Source: Gerris lacustris (Eukaryota; Arthropoda; Insecta; Hemiptera; Gerridae). Taken from it: DNA of 64,000 nt. Location of the stretch: NCBI GenBank assembly GCA_951217055.1, contig OX578277.1, positions 61,536,388 through 61,600,387 of the forward strand, written 5' to 3'. Made by a program: the position numbers and the translations under genes. Of this stretch, positions 22,506 through 35,180 are shown in pieces. The notes under the pieces were generated by a model. It was given only the letters and a program-made list of their open reading frames with translations. It had not been told where the DNA came from and did no database searches. Each line of letters starts with the position of its first letter. Within the stretch, counting starts at the first letter, position 1.

Positions 22506-22829
22506 AACAATAGCTTGGATCATATTACGCAATAATAAGCATTTGGGCACTACCCTCGAAACCCCTACAAATATGAATGTATAGTAGGGTAAAAGGCTCT
22601 TATATCTGATTTACATATTATAATATAGTTATAGTGCTATAAATAACCACAAAAGTTCAATTAAATTAAATCTTATTGGTTTTCTCAATTTCTTGATACA
22701 TGTGTTTTACAGATGTTGTTTTTATTTTCTTTTATATATTTATTCTCTTTCTATTAGAATTAGAACCTAGTAGGGCCCTAAATTAATATTAATTAAACAA
22801 ACGTATAAAATAAGGCATATGATAAGTAA

Positions 22830-22985
22830 AGTAAGTGATTGTACCCTGAGCGGTGAAGTTTATTAATTATATTAACTCTATTTACTCGAGGCGGAGCCGA
22901 GGGTGTTAATTATCGCTCGGGTACAATTGATTTTTACTCCCGAGGTACGTACAAGTTTGTATGTACAGAAGGGAGAAAAAAAAAT
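22830..22985. repeat. GC-rich palindromic tip (GAGGCGGAGCCGAGGG)
   Basis: TACTCGAGGCGGAGCCGAGGG followed by CGCTCGGGTAC forms stem-like pairs in otherwise AT-rich DNA. A close motif, GAGGCGTAGCCGAGGG, lies at about 41413. Related motifs occur at 23600-23720 and 40690-40822. Confidence 0.6.
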
Positions 22986-23600
22986 TGAAGAAGATTTTAA
23001 TTTTTAATTATTTTATTAAACAGCAAATAAATATTTTTATATTTATTTTAAACAGAAAAAAAGTTAAATATAATATTAACAATTCAAGTTTAATCACGTT
23101 AAAATTGAATTATAGATAATAATTATTTGAAATTCAATACTAAAATTAGATGAGACAATCAACTGGTAGCTGAATCATATATTGAACTGTATTACCAACT
23201 GCTGCATAACATAATATGAATTTGTTTATCTACATTTAGGAATTATGATTTCACCTTTAACCTGATTGTTTGTTATGGTGATTAATTACCATGACAACCG
23301 TTGTGGAGGTTACATTGTGAAGATGATATTTTAGATTTAGACATTAAACAAAAGTTAATAAATTAAATTGTGTATTTACCATTTACCTTACTTACTTTTG
23401 CTTTATCTAGGGTAACACTGAAGGGAATCATGACAGTTCATGACTCCCTTATTTTCCATTTCTCTCTGTTCAACCTGACTGGGTGCAATGTGTAACTTTC
23501 CTCCCTATAAACTAGGGAGAAAATTTAACTTCTTCTCTCTTCTGGAAATAATAGTTATTTATGTTACTATAGGAACTGTTATGACAAGTTTTTTAAGTTT
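22986..23600. other. AT-rich spacer
   Basis: No gene or clear repeat was seen. Composition changes at both ends to GC-richer repeat tips. Confidence 0.4.
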
Positions 23601-23754
23601 TAGTTTCTAGCCGAAGGCGAGGATAGGCTAAAAAAAATTACTGCAGAGGGAAGCCGATGCAGGAGAATGTTAATTACCTGCTAATGTGTAACCGATGCAG
23701 GTAATCTTTAAACGAGTCAGGAACGTTTCCTTTGCTGCATAGTTACATACAATA

Positions 23755-24086
23755 TTTTATCTACTAACGGCAGAAAAATTATAAATAATAAAATTTGTTT
23801 TATTATTATAATTTTTAAAGCTATTTTCAAAAAAGATATATATATATATATTTAGCAGAATGCTACGCTTAAATATATAAAAATGTACAATGTGGGAAAG
23901 TTCATAACCTGCGATGTAGTAACGCCTTTTCTTAACATTTTGCTGCCTGTTTGTTATTTTGCTCTTTATTATTATGCTGCGTGTTTTTTTTTTAAATGGT
24001 AAAAAAGAATCAAGAAAAATGAACTTTTTCAGATTGAAAACAGTACAAAAAATGCGCTTAATTTTGCTGCCGTGAGTAGATAAAAA
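23755..24086. mobile_element. MITE with TTTATCTACTnACGGCAG termini
   Basis: The left end at 23755-23773 and right end CTGCCGTGAGTAGATAAA at 24067-24085 are inverted with one mismatch. The 330-bp interior has no coding content. The same termini bound 40835-41670. Confidence 0.7.
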
Positions 24087-25249
24087 TGATTTAAAATGCG
24101 AATTACCTAAGTTTATGTTATTAGTCTATAATAATAAATTACCCATGTGTTTTAATAATGCGTAAAGAACATTTTTAATTATTTATACTTTCTTTGGTAT
24201 TATACTCAAAATTTAAATGTTTTTTGACACCTAATAATAGAATAAATACGTAAAGCTTCCGCAGTATAATAAACTTGAAGCTATTGATCTGTACATAAAG
24301 AAAATATGAGAAGAATAATAAATAAACAATTTTAGTTCACATCGAAGAATTAATATGTCAATAGTATTTACCAGTAATAGTTTTATGTTGATATAGTGCC
24401 ATCATAATAGGAGGCGTATGCTTCCTATGGGGGCAAGTTTTACTACTGCCCGAAGCTAATGCTAGAATGCTATTATAAAAAAGCTATTTCGAGGTTTTAT
24501 GATCCATCAATATGGCTACACTCCACTCTCAAAACATATCACCCTACTCGACCAATTTAACCTGTTCTACAAACTTACTATAGAGAAGAAAATAATCGAG
24601 TAATAATAATTATTTTATTATGCATTAATAAATATTTAATATTGGGAATTATTCTTACAATAAAAATATTTAAAGAAACATAAATAATTCTTTAAAGAAT
24701 GTAAAAATCATTTAAATTAAGTAAATCCCTTTTAAGTAAAAGTGTAAATGTAAAAGTAATAAGTTAAATAATGTTTATACTCAATACAATACAATAATAT
24801 TATACTTAGTTTAATTTTACAAAATTCCTTCATGAGTTCAATTATTAATCAAAATGGACTACCAATTAGTATGGCACATAGCTTCCTCGCATTCTATCGC
24901 GCACTTTATTGATTTAATGCTTTTACAAACCATTATTATCTAATTTATTTGATTGTTTCTCCCGTTTTATTAATATGTCTAAATTGTTTTGATTTTTTAC
25001 ATGAATTAAATATCAATTAAGGAAAAGTTAAAGAGCGTAGACGACTGAAATTATTCTCGTGCTATCTGCGGTCTACCTTCGACAAACCATCCAAATTTCA
25101 TAAAAATCTCAGGGAAGTAGGTACTTGCATCTAGCAAGTACTTTTTAGGGTTTCGTAGATTATTCGGTATATATAAACGCTATTGTTAAAATTACATTTT
25201 AGTATTTCCCCATCCCGCCAGTTGCAGAAACTTGAGCTAATTATGTACA
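24087..25249. other. AT-rich DNA with one family G copy
   Basis: 24862-24965 (CCAATTAGTATGGCACATAG, CTTCCTCGCATTCTATCGC) is shared with 57458-57565 and, inverted, 45990-46065. Nothing else was recognised. Confidence 0.6.
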
Positions 25250-25440
25250 AATTAAGATATGTTGGTTTGCAAAAATTGAGCGATATACAGACCAACAGAC
25301 AGACGCAAAACTAAGAATGTTCCCTGATGTCTAAAATGGATTTCTGTCATGGAATTTTTGAAATTGGAGACGTAAAATATTTTCCTTCTTCAGATCGATG
25401 ACAAATAGCTTCCGTTACCTTCGGTAAGCTCGGAAGCAAA
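25250..25440 (-). repeat. Family D copy with complete hairpin
   Basis: It contains CAGACCAACAGACAGACGC, then GGAATTTTTGAAATTGGAGAC, and ends with the intact palindromic motif at 25408-25437 (GCTTCCGTTACC, TTCGGTAAGC, TCGGAAGC). Confidence 0.75.
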
Positions 25441-26885
25441 ACAGTAATAACGCAACATTTTGTATTTAGACTATTCACCATAATTCATAAATTTGTTAGG
25501 CAAAATTTAGACAATATTATAGAGATCTAAATCAAAATGATAAAATGGTTTTAGGAATACAATAGGAATATAGGAATAGAATTTTAGGAGCACAATTTTG
25601 CCAACAGAGAGTCTTGCCCGAAAATAATACGGACATATTTTCACCAAAGCTAAAACAAAATTCAGAAATCTGACAAAAGTGAGATAAACAATTCTGAATA
25701 AAATTAAATGAAAAATTATAATATCTTTTTTTTAATGTAACAAGTGAATTAATACGGTGTCGAATACTGTTTATTCTATAATTAAAAAGTTGTATAATTT
25801 TATTAATTCATATTTTAAAATAAATAAAATTATACACAATCTGTATACTTTTTAATTATGGTAGAGTTGTTGTAGAACAATGTATCAAAAGAAAATAATT
25901 TTTTTTTTTCAATTCAAAGAGTTAAATTTAAAAAAAATTATAAATAAAATATTTAATTTTTCTTTAAATATATAGTAATGTATATTTTAATTGAATTTGT
26001 TGTAATTAATTTAACCTTTTTTTGTCTAAAAATAACTTTTAAATTAAACTAAATTATTATTATAAATTTATCATTTAATATAAAATATGATATTATTAAC
26101 AATGACGAATTAATATTATATTAAAATTATTATAGGTGAATACATAATAACGCATAAAACACAATCTTATGAAAAAAAATTAATTCCAAAATATATAACC
26201 CATTGATGGAAGTAAAAATCTCCATACCCGTAGCCTTCTATTGATTTAATGCATTTACCGTTAGTATAAATAAATAAAAATATCCATGCAGTAAATTCAC
26301 CAAATGGTTTTTGTTTTAGAAATGGGATACTCAATAAAAACCAGAAACTATAAAAGTAAAGGACGGAGGTTGTATGGAGTTTAAACATTACCGACGCTGT
26401 AAATAGGAAGAGATTAAAGAGGGTAACAAATTTCGTTTTTGTGGCTTTTTGTTCTCTGTTGTGAATATAAACTCAAGCTCTAATCAAGTTTCAAGGAATA
26501 CTGATTTGAAACGATTGCATACTGATGAGGATAATTGAATGAGAACTAGGGCATTGCTGAAAATAAATCAGCCAGGTACGTGTGACGTTACATGACTCTT
26601 TACAAGAAGTATGTAGAAATCGCTTAAGTGACGCCGCATCACTTAAGCCAGTTTTACAGGTAATTGATTCGCTTGAGTTAAACAAGGTTTGTGGTAATGG
26701 AATAGGTTTATTTTTATTTTTTAGTTAAATAGCAACTCTATCCGTTGAAACTGACTAAAACTACCTTCAGACTATAATGAACAAAAACTAATTCTCAATA
26801 ATAAACAGCTTGGATTTTGCAACAAGTAAAAGTTTGTCAACAGTTTCAGCAACAAGTAACAGTTTGTCTTGTTATTACTTTAAGT
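25441..26885. other. AT-rich DNA, no gene accepted
   Basis: Minus-strand frames at 26167-26388 and 26491-26685 lack known motifs. A small palindrome (GCTTAAGTGA / TCACTTAAGC) lies at about 26621-26647. Confidence 0.4.
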
Positions 26886-26975
26886 AGGGCTGTGGTGCAT
26901 CATGATGCACCCAACCCTGAAGATACTTCCAGTGGTGGAAGCAAACGTCGGGCTTCAACCCCTTCTTTTCGACCA
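26886..26975 (+). repeat. Repeat family F with hammerhead-like boxes, copy 1
   Basis: It shares GATGCACCC, CCCTGAAGAT, GTGGAAGC, ACGTCGG and CTTCAACCCC in order with 46680-46770. At 26917-26949 it reads CTGAAGA, a stem CTTCC/GGAAG, then CAAAC and GTC. This is the box order of a hammerhead ribozyme, with the GAAAC box mutated to CAAAC. Confidence 0.55.
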
Positions 26976-29107
26976 TTTTATCCCTAAAAAAAACCAAAAA
27001 AGTTTCTACCTAAAATGCTAAAGGAAAATATGCGCAGTTCGCTACTCCAAAGTGCAATTTTTTAGAAAGAAAAAAATACAATGTAAGAAATATTAATTTT
27101 AATGACCGAAGAAACCCTTCTAGTAGCTTGCTAGCAAGTACTTCACGGGATTTTCTACTTATAGATGGAGAGTAATAGTCAAAGTAAAACAACTCTCAAA
27201 GCTATCTTTGTCTCAAACGAAAACTTAACTTTACAAACGAGAGCTTACTATAAGCAAGCACAAATAGTTTAATCGTTTTCTGTAGTTGTACATTGGGTTA
27301 AATTTGAACATTAGGTTAATGCTTTGTATGTAATAGCTATATAAATAATGTATTGTCAGTTGTAGGATTTTTTGTTTTACTTTTAATAGTTGCCTGCCCG
27401 AACTCAACGTAGATAGTTCAAACATCTTAGCACAGTATATGTATGTTACGGCTTGTGTTCTGTGGACAGATTCTAATAAAAAATGAACAAGAGTTTGTGT
27501 GGGTCATGGCAGTTTGCAGCTATTACTAATACATATATAATTCTCAAGTAGTCATTAGCAGAATGGTCTCTGAATAGAGTTCGAAAAGTCGGGATTTCAC
27601 AATATTTAAAGATAAATATATGCAATTAATTATGTAGTTGTAATCTAGTGCTTTGTCACATTCTATACAACTTAGTTGCTCTATTGTCTTCTAATTTCAT
27701 CACTTAAACATATAATGTTAAAGTTTTACATTTGACATATCATTTTCTGGTTATGTTTTACTTCATACAAGCAAAATCCATTATGTCTTTTTAATCTTCT
27801 TAAGCCATAAAGTATTAAATAGATTGATGCTCAACCAAATTAATAAATATGTTGTATTAAAATAACATTTTAAAATTATTTAGATAAACATTTTATATAT
27901 ACTATATTTTATTTATTTATTTTTTTTTTTTTATAGAACTATTTAATATTAATTTCAGGAAATCATCTAGTAAAAATTACTAATTTTTATTTCCTTCTTA
28001 TGAAGGTTGATTAAAAAAAAATCCCAGAGTGACGTTAAAATGAATGATTTATATAATTCAGGTGAAGCTATTTATATTAGAGAGATAAACGAAAGATTCA
28101 ATCTGTAATATTTATAGCCGGAACATATATTATATAAACTTAGAAACGATGTTCAATCTCATTTAAAATTGAAATAAAAATATGGAAATATCACTCCCTT
28201 GATCTATAAGAAGCTGATAGATTTCCAGTGAATGCCCTTGCTCATGAAAATAAACAGGGAAATAAACTTTTGACTTAAGTATACGCTTTGTTTACTTATT
28301 CTTAACCGCGGGCTGTTGAACCCAAATTGAGCCCTTAGGCTTCATCAGTACCCCAGATATACTGATGTACCAGACATGTTGATAATGAACTTGATTTCAG
28401 GTGAGAGTTAGTGAGTACGCTAACCAATCGGGTACATCGATCCCCTTTAATAAACGGATACAGCAAATGTGCTTGGACCCTATCTCCGAAACTAAATTAA
28501 GCATCCAGGTTATTGCAGACTTATTTTTTTTTTATATGATTTGTAAAAAAAAACTGGGTTACAACCCTCACTTAATGTCAGGTAGAAATTACTCAGGAAC
28601 ACGATACTAAAATTATTTTAGTATATTTCAGTACTTTGGGTTAAAATTCTACCAAATGTATGTTTGGATAACCTTTTTCAGAAGTGAAGGAGACGCTATT
28701 AAGTTTTTCCAGGAGAAATATATTTTGCATAATCCCCTAAAATGTGCCCGTGGCCACGAGATATTTTAAATGTAAATTCGTTAAAGTAGGTTTGATCGAA
28801 ACGTGAGTGCCGTGAATACATATGAATTCGAGTTGACACCTATTTAACCGGTTCAAAACTCCCGTTTCGGAATGCATATAAGGATTTTAAATGGTGAAAA
28901 GATCCGTATGTTTAAAGTTCAGGTTTGGGTGGTAAAAAAAATGTATTTGCTTTTGTTTAATGCATTTAGTAGAGGTGCTAAAGTATTTTTAAAAAATATT
29001 ATTTTGGTACATATTAAGGGTACATGGGTACACAAATCAAAATACCCGAAAACCCTACCGTGATGTACATAGTTAAAAACTCTTAAAGAATACAGTAATT
29101 TATGTTA
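26976..29107. other. AT-rich DNA, no gene accepted
   Basis: The frame from about 28401 (SEYANQSGTSIPFNKRIQ) is open for 69 codons after a TTTCAG but has no donor or recognisable domain. The remainder is AT-rich. Confidence 0.4.
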
Positions 29108-29160
29108 TATACTAGGCATCGCGTGGCTCTATCATTGAAGCGAGCGTATTGCAATGAAAT
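29108..29160. repeat. Inverted partner of the window-start repeat
   Basis: This is the reverse complement of positions 1-53 (ACTAGGCATCGCGTGG, GAAGCGAGCGTATTGC). The sequence on either side does not continue the match. Confidence 0.75.
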
Positions 29161-29339
29161 ACTGAATATTGAAATTTATTAATCATGATGAATGTCATAG
29201 TTGAAGATAAGTGGAAGAGGGTTAGTGTAGGGAAGAGTGGGGGTACTCGGTACAAAGCTTACTTCCTAAACAAACCTATACGACTATAACAATCTTCACC
29301 ACCCGCGGTAGCTTTTAAACAATTATTATAAATGTATCT

Positions 29340-29802
29340 CGTCGCTACGAAAAGAATTTTGCTTGTATCAAGTTGAAATTTTGCATACCTGTTTCAATTG
29401 TGCATTAGATGGTGTATATGAAGTTTTATTAAAATCGATACGTTAGAACGTAAGATATCGGTAAAAAGGTTGTTTTCTCTATTATAAACGTTTAGGTCCG
29501 CTTTAATAGTTTTAGCGATCTTTATTAAGTCATAGCGGTGTTGCTGTTGGTTTTAGTAAAAAATGTTATTTGAAAAAAATGTTCGTCTCATCGAATAGAT
29601 GATGATAGAATCTTTTCCCGTCCTGAAATTCCAATTTAATTTTTGTACCTCTCGTTTACGCGAGCGTTGCGCGCGAACTCTTGGACGGATCACGCTGTCC
29701 AACGAACTTAGCCTGAGTATTAGTAAGAGGAACATGTATACCAAATTTCAACTAAATCGGTCGACTTTTACTCAAGTTATCGTCACACGCGTGAACGTTA
29801 CT

Positions 29803-29846
<44 letters not shown>

Positions 29847-29900
29847 CGGAACATATTTCGTTGAATGTAGGAAGCTCGCTACGCTCGCTTCAATTATATT
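29340..29900 (-). repeat. Family D long copy
   Basis: It contains TTTTAGCGATCTTTA, TCGTCTCATCGAATAGATGA, GCGAGCGTTGCGCGCGAAC, CCAACGAACT and a (GACA)n tract at 29801-29846. The same order is found inverted at 45590-45950 and, in part, at 57720-57900. It ends GAAGCTCGCTACGCTCGCTTC instead of the usual hairpin. Confidence 0.75.
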
Positions 29901-29904
29901 ATTG

Positions 29905-30122
29905 TCATTTTTTACTTTCTCATATAAAGAGAAAGTATTGTGATGGCGCGAAAATTTGATTTTGAGATTTTGATGAATTTACACGTTTTGAGGTCCACTG
30001 AGTCCAAAAAAAGTGGTTTTTAAAAAATGTCTGTCCGCCGTCTGTCGTCTGTCGTCTGTCGTCTGTGCAGACGCCTGGGGCCTAAACTACTGGGCCGATT
30101 TTGACGAAATTTGGCCCATTCC
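29905..30122 (+). repeat. Repeat family C, copy 1 (truncated by LINE)
   Basis: It starts TTTTTACTTTCTCATAT, then AGAAAGTATTGTGATGGCGC, AAAAGTGGTTTTTAAAAAAT, a short GTCTGTC array, CAGACGCC and CTACTGGGCCGATTTTGACG. Inverted copies lie at 33740-34130 and 34785-35180. Confidence 0.8.
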
Positions 30123-30835
30123 GCGGTCCGTCTCCTTCCGATTCCTTGGCCTTTTTCTTGACCCACGATTAACATGGCAACTACACACAAAAACAAAACG
30201 TACTGACATCATACGACAATACAAGTTACTGCTCGGTCTTCTGGATCGTAGGTCTAAGATTTCTCTAAATAACAAACTTCGTTTCTACAATGTAGTTTTA
30301 AAGCCAGCTTGGACCTACGCTCTAGAAGTGTGGGGCAGCACCAAGCCTTCAAATTCCCGTCGTCTCCAAATCCTACAGCCAAAAATTCTTAGAAAAATTA
30401 CCGATACTCCTTACTATGTTTCCAACCTTACTCTCCATGAATACCTGAATGTTCCTTTTGTCCGAAATTTATACGAATCCTCTTGTACAACTCCTCTCAA
30501 CACATTCCAGGTAACCCCAAAAATTCTGAAAAAGCAGTGACCTAGAGATCTACTTCTATAAATTTTATATTAAATTATTATAATCATCATTGCAATCTAT
30601 TGACATTATCTATTTCTTAAATCTTATATACAGTATTAAATCTACTTAATATCATTAATATTTATTTAAATATTGTTAATTATAATTATTATACTATATA
30701 CATCGCCAAAGAAATGTAGTCACTAGACTATACTTCTTCACATTGCTCCCACCATGTTAAACACAAATTATCAGTATCACTTGTTACAATGCAATTATTA
30801 GTAGTTGTGTTAAACAATAAAAATTAAAAAACATT
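30123..30835 (+). pseudogene. Jockey-like LINE, 3' end with UTR, copy 1
   Basis: A frame to the TGA at 30538-30540 reads FRFLGLFLDPRLTW, then LLDRRSKISLNNKLRFYN, LKPAWTYALEVWGS and YVSNLTLHEYLNVPFVR. These are the post-RT segments of Jockey-clade ORF2. Compared with the copy at 61361-61828 it has lost about 50 bases before the C-terminus. The 3' UTR matches that copy (GTAGTCACTAGACTA, TCAGTATCACTTGTTACAAT, TAGTTGTGTTA) and ends AATAAAAATTAAAAAAC, a decayed poly(A). The 5' end is truncated. Confidence 0.85.
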
Positions 30836-31929
30836 TACTTATTACAAAATTGTAAAGTTGCATGTTTGTTATACTTGTACTTGCAATTTATGAAATATTG
30901 CTTTTCAATCAATTTTATGTACAGTTGGAACTCAATTATATAGTTTTAAGAAAGAGTTAGTTCAATTTTGTCAACAAAAAAACTGCGAAGAAATTTTAGG
31001 GGACCAAAAGGTGGTGAAATAAACTTTTTCCGCTCTAATTGAACTATGGGTTTTCTTGGTCTGCATGGAAAGAAAAAATGAAACCAAGTTCTTCATACCT
31101 AACTTTTTCAATATTTGTCTAAACCTCCCTAATTTTTCCTTTACGTGACCAAAATGATAGATTTATATTTAAGGACAAAAAGTGTAAGAATATTCTATAT
31201 AAATACTGTTTTTTAGTTTAAGTTCATAAAATGACTAGTCAATACCTTCGTTACTGACAAATTAAACTTTTAAGGTACTGGTTAACACAAGATCACAAGT
31301 ATTTCACCTATTTTCAATAAGCGATTTGTTTGACTTGCAAATCTGCAAAAGCGCACTTTTAAACTAAAATCTTGTATGACTTAAATTATTTTTACTGTAA
31401 ATAATTATCAAATGTTTATTCTCTATAAAAAAATGTAACCACGAAAACTCAAAACTTTCACAAATGGTTGAAACACTAGACGAGTAATAATTATGTGCAT
31501 GAGAAAGTTTTAGTACAAGTATTGGATTGATTTTTTATTCTTATGTTGGTTATTCATTTTAAAAATCGGTAAGAAAAACTAGAATAAATCTTTCTCATGG
31601 ACAGTAAGATTGAACTTAAGTACCTCATTTCGTTGGCAAAAGGTAACAAATTGGGTTTTTACACTGGCAGCTCTCGGTGAGATTTAGAAGGTGGCAAAAT
31701 AGATAACGCGACATGTCTAAATATGGTGTCTCTAAAAAGAAGTTTCATGTAGATGCGGTAATAAATTATAATGCCAACAACATTACTTGAAAAATAGGCA
31801 AGATTATATGGGGGCTATGGCTATATATTATATTATCTACCTCTCTGAAGACAAACAGATCACTAAAATTCATCGAATTGTTCATAAATCACCTCAAATA
31901 TTATAAAGGTAAAATTGTGTTTTTTTTAT
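30836..31929. other. AT-rich DNA, nothing recognised
   Basis: No long open frame or identified repeat. Confidence 0.45.
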
Positions 31930-32440
31930 GTTTGTACTTTTGTAAGTTTGTTTGTAGGAGGTAATCTCTGGAAATACTGATCCGATTCGGAAAATTCTTT
32001 CACTGATAGAAACCTCACTAACTCACTGACTCATCACGGTATCTCTAAAACCATTGGACCTATGGCCATGAAATATAGTAGGTAAGTTCCTCGTTCCATC
32101 TAGGTGCTCCCTAAGAAATTTAAAATCTTAAAAATGGTGGCCATTTATATTGAAAATAAGATATGACTCATGATCCAATAACACTAGATCTTTAAAAAGG
32201 TTGAAGCTAGCTTCCTTTTACGACAAAAAACAACTTTCGTCAAAGGGATTTAAAATCTGTCATTTTGATTGAAGTTGGCTTCGGATTAGAAAAATTGGCA
32301 AATTGGACTAGAAAATAGAAATTTTGTAGATGGGTTCCTTTCTTTCCTCACGACCACTTCTTTAAAAATAAAATCCTAAAATTAAAAAATTTAAATAAAA
32401 ATAGTACGCTCAGTAGCAGAGCACGGGCATCTAGCTATTT
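31930..32440 (+). repeat. Dispersed repeat J, longer copy
   Basis: It begins with TGTAGGAGGTAATCTCTGG and GATCCGATTCGGAAAATTC, has ACCATTGGACCTATGGCCAT, and ends CAGAGCACGGGCATCTAGCT. This type of tail is common on dispersed repeats in animal genomes. Part of it recurs at 21880. Confidence 0.6.
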
Positions 32441-33664
32441 CTATAAAAATTAATTGCCCTATGTTCATTTGTTTTATAATAAAAAAGCTTTCATTCGAAT
32501 TACTTTTATTTTATTTTATCATACTCTGCCACCTTTCCTAATTGACATTAGGTGTTGGCAAAATATTATATGTTCGGAAAATAAAAAACCTTTTAAGAAA
32601 AACAGGCCAGCACACTTTCATTAGTGGTGAATAAAAACCAATTATTTTTTTTAAGTAATTGTCATTTTGATTAAAGTTCTTTTAGAAAACTGAGTTTTGA
32701 CACAAAACAAAGCTTAAAATTCTCTTCCTGAAAAATTTACTATTTATTCTATTTATCTGCTATAATTTTATAATCGACATCATATTTTGCCTTCTTGTCG
32801 GACATTTTTTTCTACACGCTCTTTAAATTAGCTTCACGTAGTAGATCAGGCCTTACTGCGCCACTAGAAGTAATGATGGCCTCAAAGGAAGGCATGCTAA
32901 AGATTAGGAACTTTCTTAAGAACCCAGGAAACGCGGAAGGACATAGAAACTCTAAAACCTACAACATATATTATATTGGCCTATGTTTCTTCAGCCTTTC
33001 TCGGGCAATATGTTGAATCACGAGAGGAGGGTTAATCAAGATTAGTTTTGGTAGTTTATAAAATAGATCGTAAGGTCCTTCCCAGGCAGTATGTTAAATA
33101 AAACCTGCAAGAGTGGAGGACAAACCAATCTAACTGTAAATATTTGTATACACACCTTTATTATTTATTGCCTTGCCCAGGGTTAGATTTTTTTACAGAG
33201 TCACCCTTTGGTTATTCAGCGTCACACCTGTGATAAAGAAGGTAAGTTTCAGCGTCGGTTCTCCACTTGGGTGAGTTATAGATAGCTCATTTTATTTTAA
33301 ACAAACTATATTCTACGATAGTAGACCTAAGACTACTATCGTAATATAACAAAAGTGATAACGATTAGGTAAAATTATAAAAAATAAATAAATATACCAA
33401 ACAAAATTTGAAGAAGATAAAAGTAAATAAATATATGTACTTAGAGAAGGCAAAATTCTGTAAAATAAATAGATAATAATTACAAAATGTTAACCTTATA
33501 GAAATTATAACATACAATTGAAAAAAAAAAATCGGTCCGAGACAACTCAGACAAACTTTCTCATATACGAGTTTATAATTACTTAGCCCAGTGTTTCCAT
33601 TTATTAGTTTTCAAATGGACATTTAAATATTATTTAACATTTCATCAAAAATCATCATAAAAAT
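32441..33664. other. AT-rich DNA, no supported gene
   Basis: It includes an open frame at 32795-33016 with no known domain, and a 43-base acceptor/donor pair at 33199-33241 discussed under rejected items. Confidence 0.4.
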
Positions 33665-33670
33665 AACTTC

Positions 33671-33731
33671 TCCTGGGCGGGGAATCGAACCCGGGCTCTC
33701 TCCGTCCGCGATTTAAGCTAATTTCTCAGGA
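33671..33731 (-). other. Degenerate tRNA-like sequence
   Basis: On the minus strand, acceptor-like TCCTGAG pairs with CCCAGGA, and the T arm CGGGTTCGATTCCCCG is intact. The D arm is missing, leaving about 61 bases. It is probably a decayed tRNA or SINE head different from the one at 21.4 kb. Confidence 0.5.
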
Positions 33732-33739
33732 ACTAGATT

Positions 33740-34130
33740 TTTCCCGGGAAAACAGCTTATATCGTTGGATTCGTATTCAAATGGACTACATTTTAGAATT
33801 TTTTAATCAAAATCGTCAGAACCGTTTTCGAGAAATAATTTTTTTTCGTGTTTTTTCAGAGTTTTTGGGGGGTAGCGCCCCCAAATTTAGAGCTAAAATT
33901 CATTTCTCGATTTCGCCTCGGGGTATGATTTTTCTGAACATGTATGCAAAATTTCGTCAAAATCGGCCCAGTAGTTTAGGCTCTAGGCGTCTGCACAGAC
34001 GACAGACGACGGACAGACATTTTTTAAAAACCACTTTTTTGGACTCAGGGGACCTCAAAACGTGTAAATCCATCAAAATCTCAAAATCGAATTTTCGCGC
34101 CATCACAATACTTTCTCTTCATATGAGAAA
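33740..34130 (-). repeat. Repeat family C, fullest copy
   Basis: In inverted order it carries all blocks of the 29905 copy and extends through TTTCGCCTCGGGGTATGATT and GGGGGGTAGCGCCCCC, with GCACAGACGACAGACGAC. It ends CATATGAGAAAGTAAA. Confidence 0.8.
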
Positions 34131-34365
34131 GTAAAAACAACGGTTGAATAATAATATTGGAAAAATAGGGTTCGATAACAAGCAGGTGGGTTCGATGGCC
34201 AAGATGGTGGAATATAAAAAATAAATAAATAAAAATATAATTACCTGTCCAGTAACAAGGACAGGTTTTTGTCAGGTACTTATCTTTTAATCTTTAAAAC
34301 CCTTAACTGCCCGAATTATTTTTTTGTGGATTTTTTTCTGGGGATTTTGTCTGTTAAGGGGTCCC

Positions 34366-34593
<228 letters not shown>

Positions 34594-34784
34594 TATGTCA
34601 CTAAAAAAAAATTGCTAGACGCACGTTCTTTACACCATACACTGTTAGGTTAATCCTATGACTTGCATCTCTAAAGAATTAATTGCGAATGCTCGGAATA
34701 TAGTTGTAATTCTAACAAATGAAATAAATGTTTTTATTAAATACTTTTTGTATTCGATTATCAGCTAAATCAGATTTATTTTCA

Positions 34785-35180
34785 TCAATATCTCGGAAAA
34801 TTGATTTTTCCAGGGACTACTTATATGGTTAGATTCGAATTTAAATTTAAATTAAACTAAAAATTTAAATCAAAACATTCGGAAACATATTTGAGAAATG
34901 ACTTTTGAAGGTGGCACTCGCAAATTTAGATGTAAAATTATTTCGCGATTTCACCTCGGGATATGATTTTTCTGAACTTGTATGCCAAATTATTATTCGA
35001 AATTGACCCAGTTGTTTAGTCTATACGTATCATCACAGACGACCGACAGTATTTTTTAAAAACCACTTTTTTGGACTCACAGGATCTCAAAACAATCAAA
35101 TATAATGAGGTAGGTTGATTTTTATTAGCACCATCACGTTACCTTCTCTCTATATGATTGCTTAAATACCCATATAAGAA
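34785..35180 (-). repeat. Repeat family C, diverged copy
   Basis: It matches 33740-34130 in the same orientation at lower identity: CAGGGACTACTTATATGGTT, CACCTCGGGATATGATTTTTC, AACCACTTTTTTGGACTCAC. It lies 200 bp beyond the TA tract. Confidence 0.75.

Noticed and set aside
26167..26388. 73-codon minus frame rich in aromatic residues
   Set aside because: The composition is what AT-rich noncoding DNA gives. No conserved motif was seen.
28387..28610. Possible exon after TTTCAG (SEYANQSGTSIPFNKRIQ)
   Set aside because: The frame has no matching donor or known family, and it enters a T/A homopolymer within 45 codons.
33199..33241. Possible 43-base micro-exon on the plus strand (TTTTACAG before, GTAAGT after)
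   Set aside because: The splice motifs are good but the exon encodes only 14 residues (SHPLVIQRHTCDKE), with no neighbour exon and no match. Chance occurrence in AT-rich DNA is likely.
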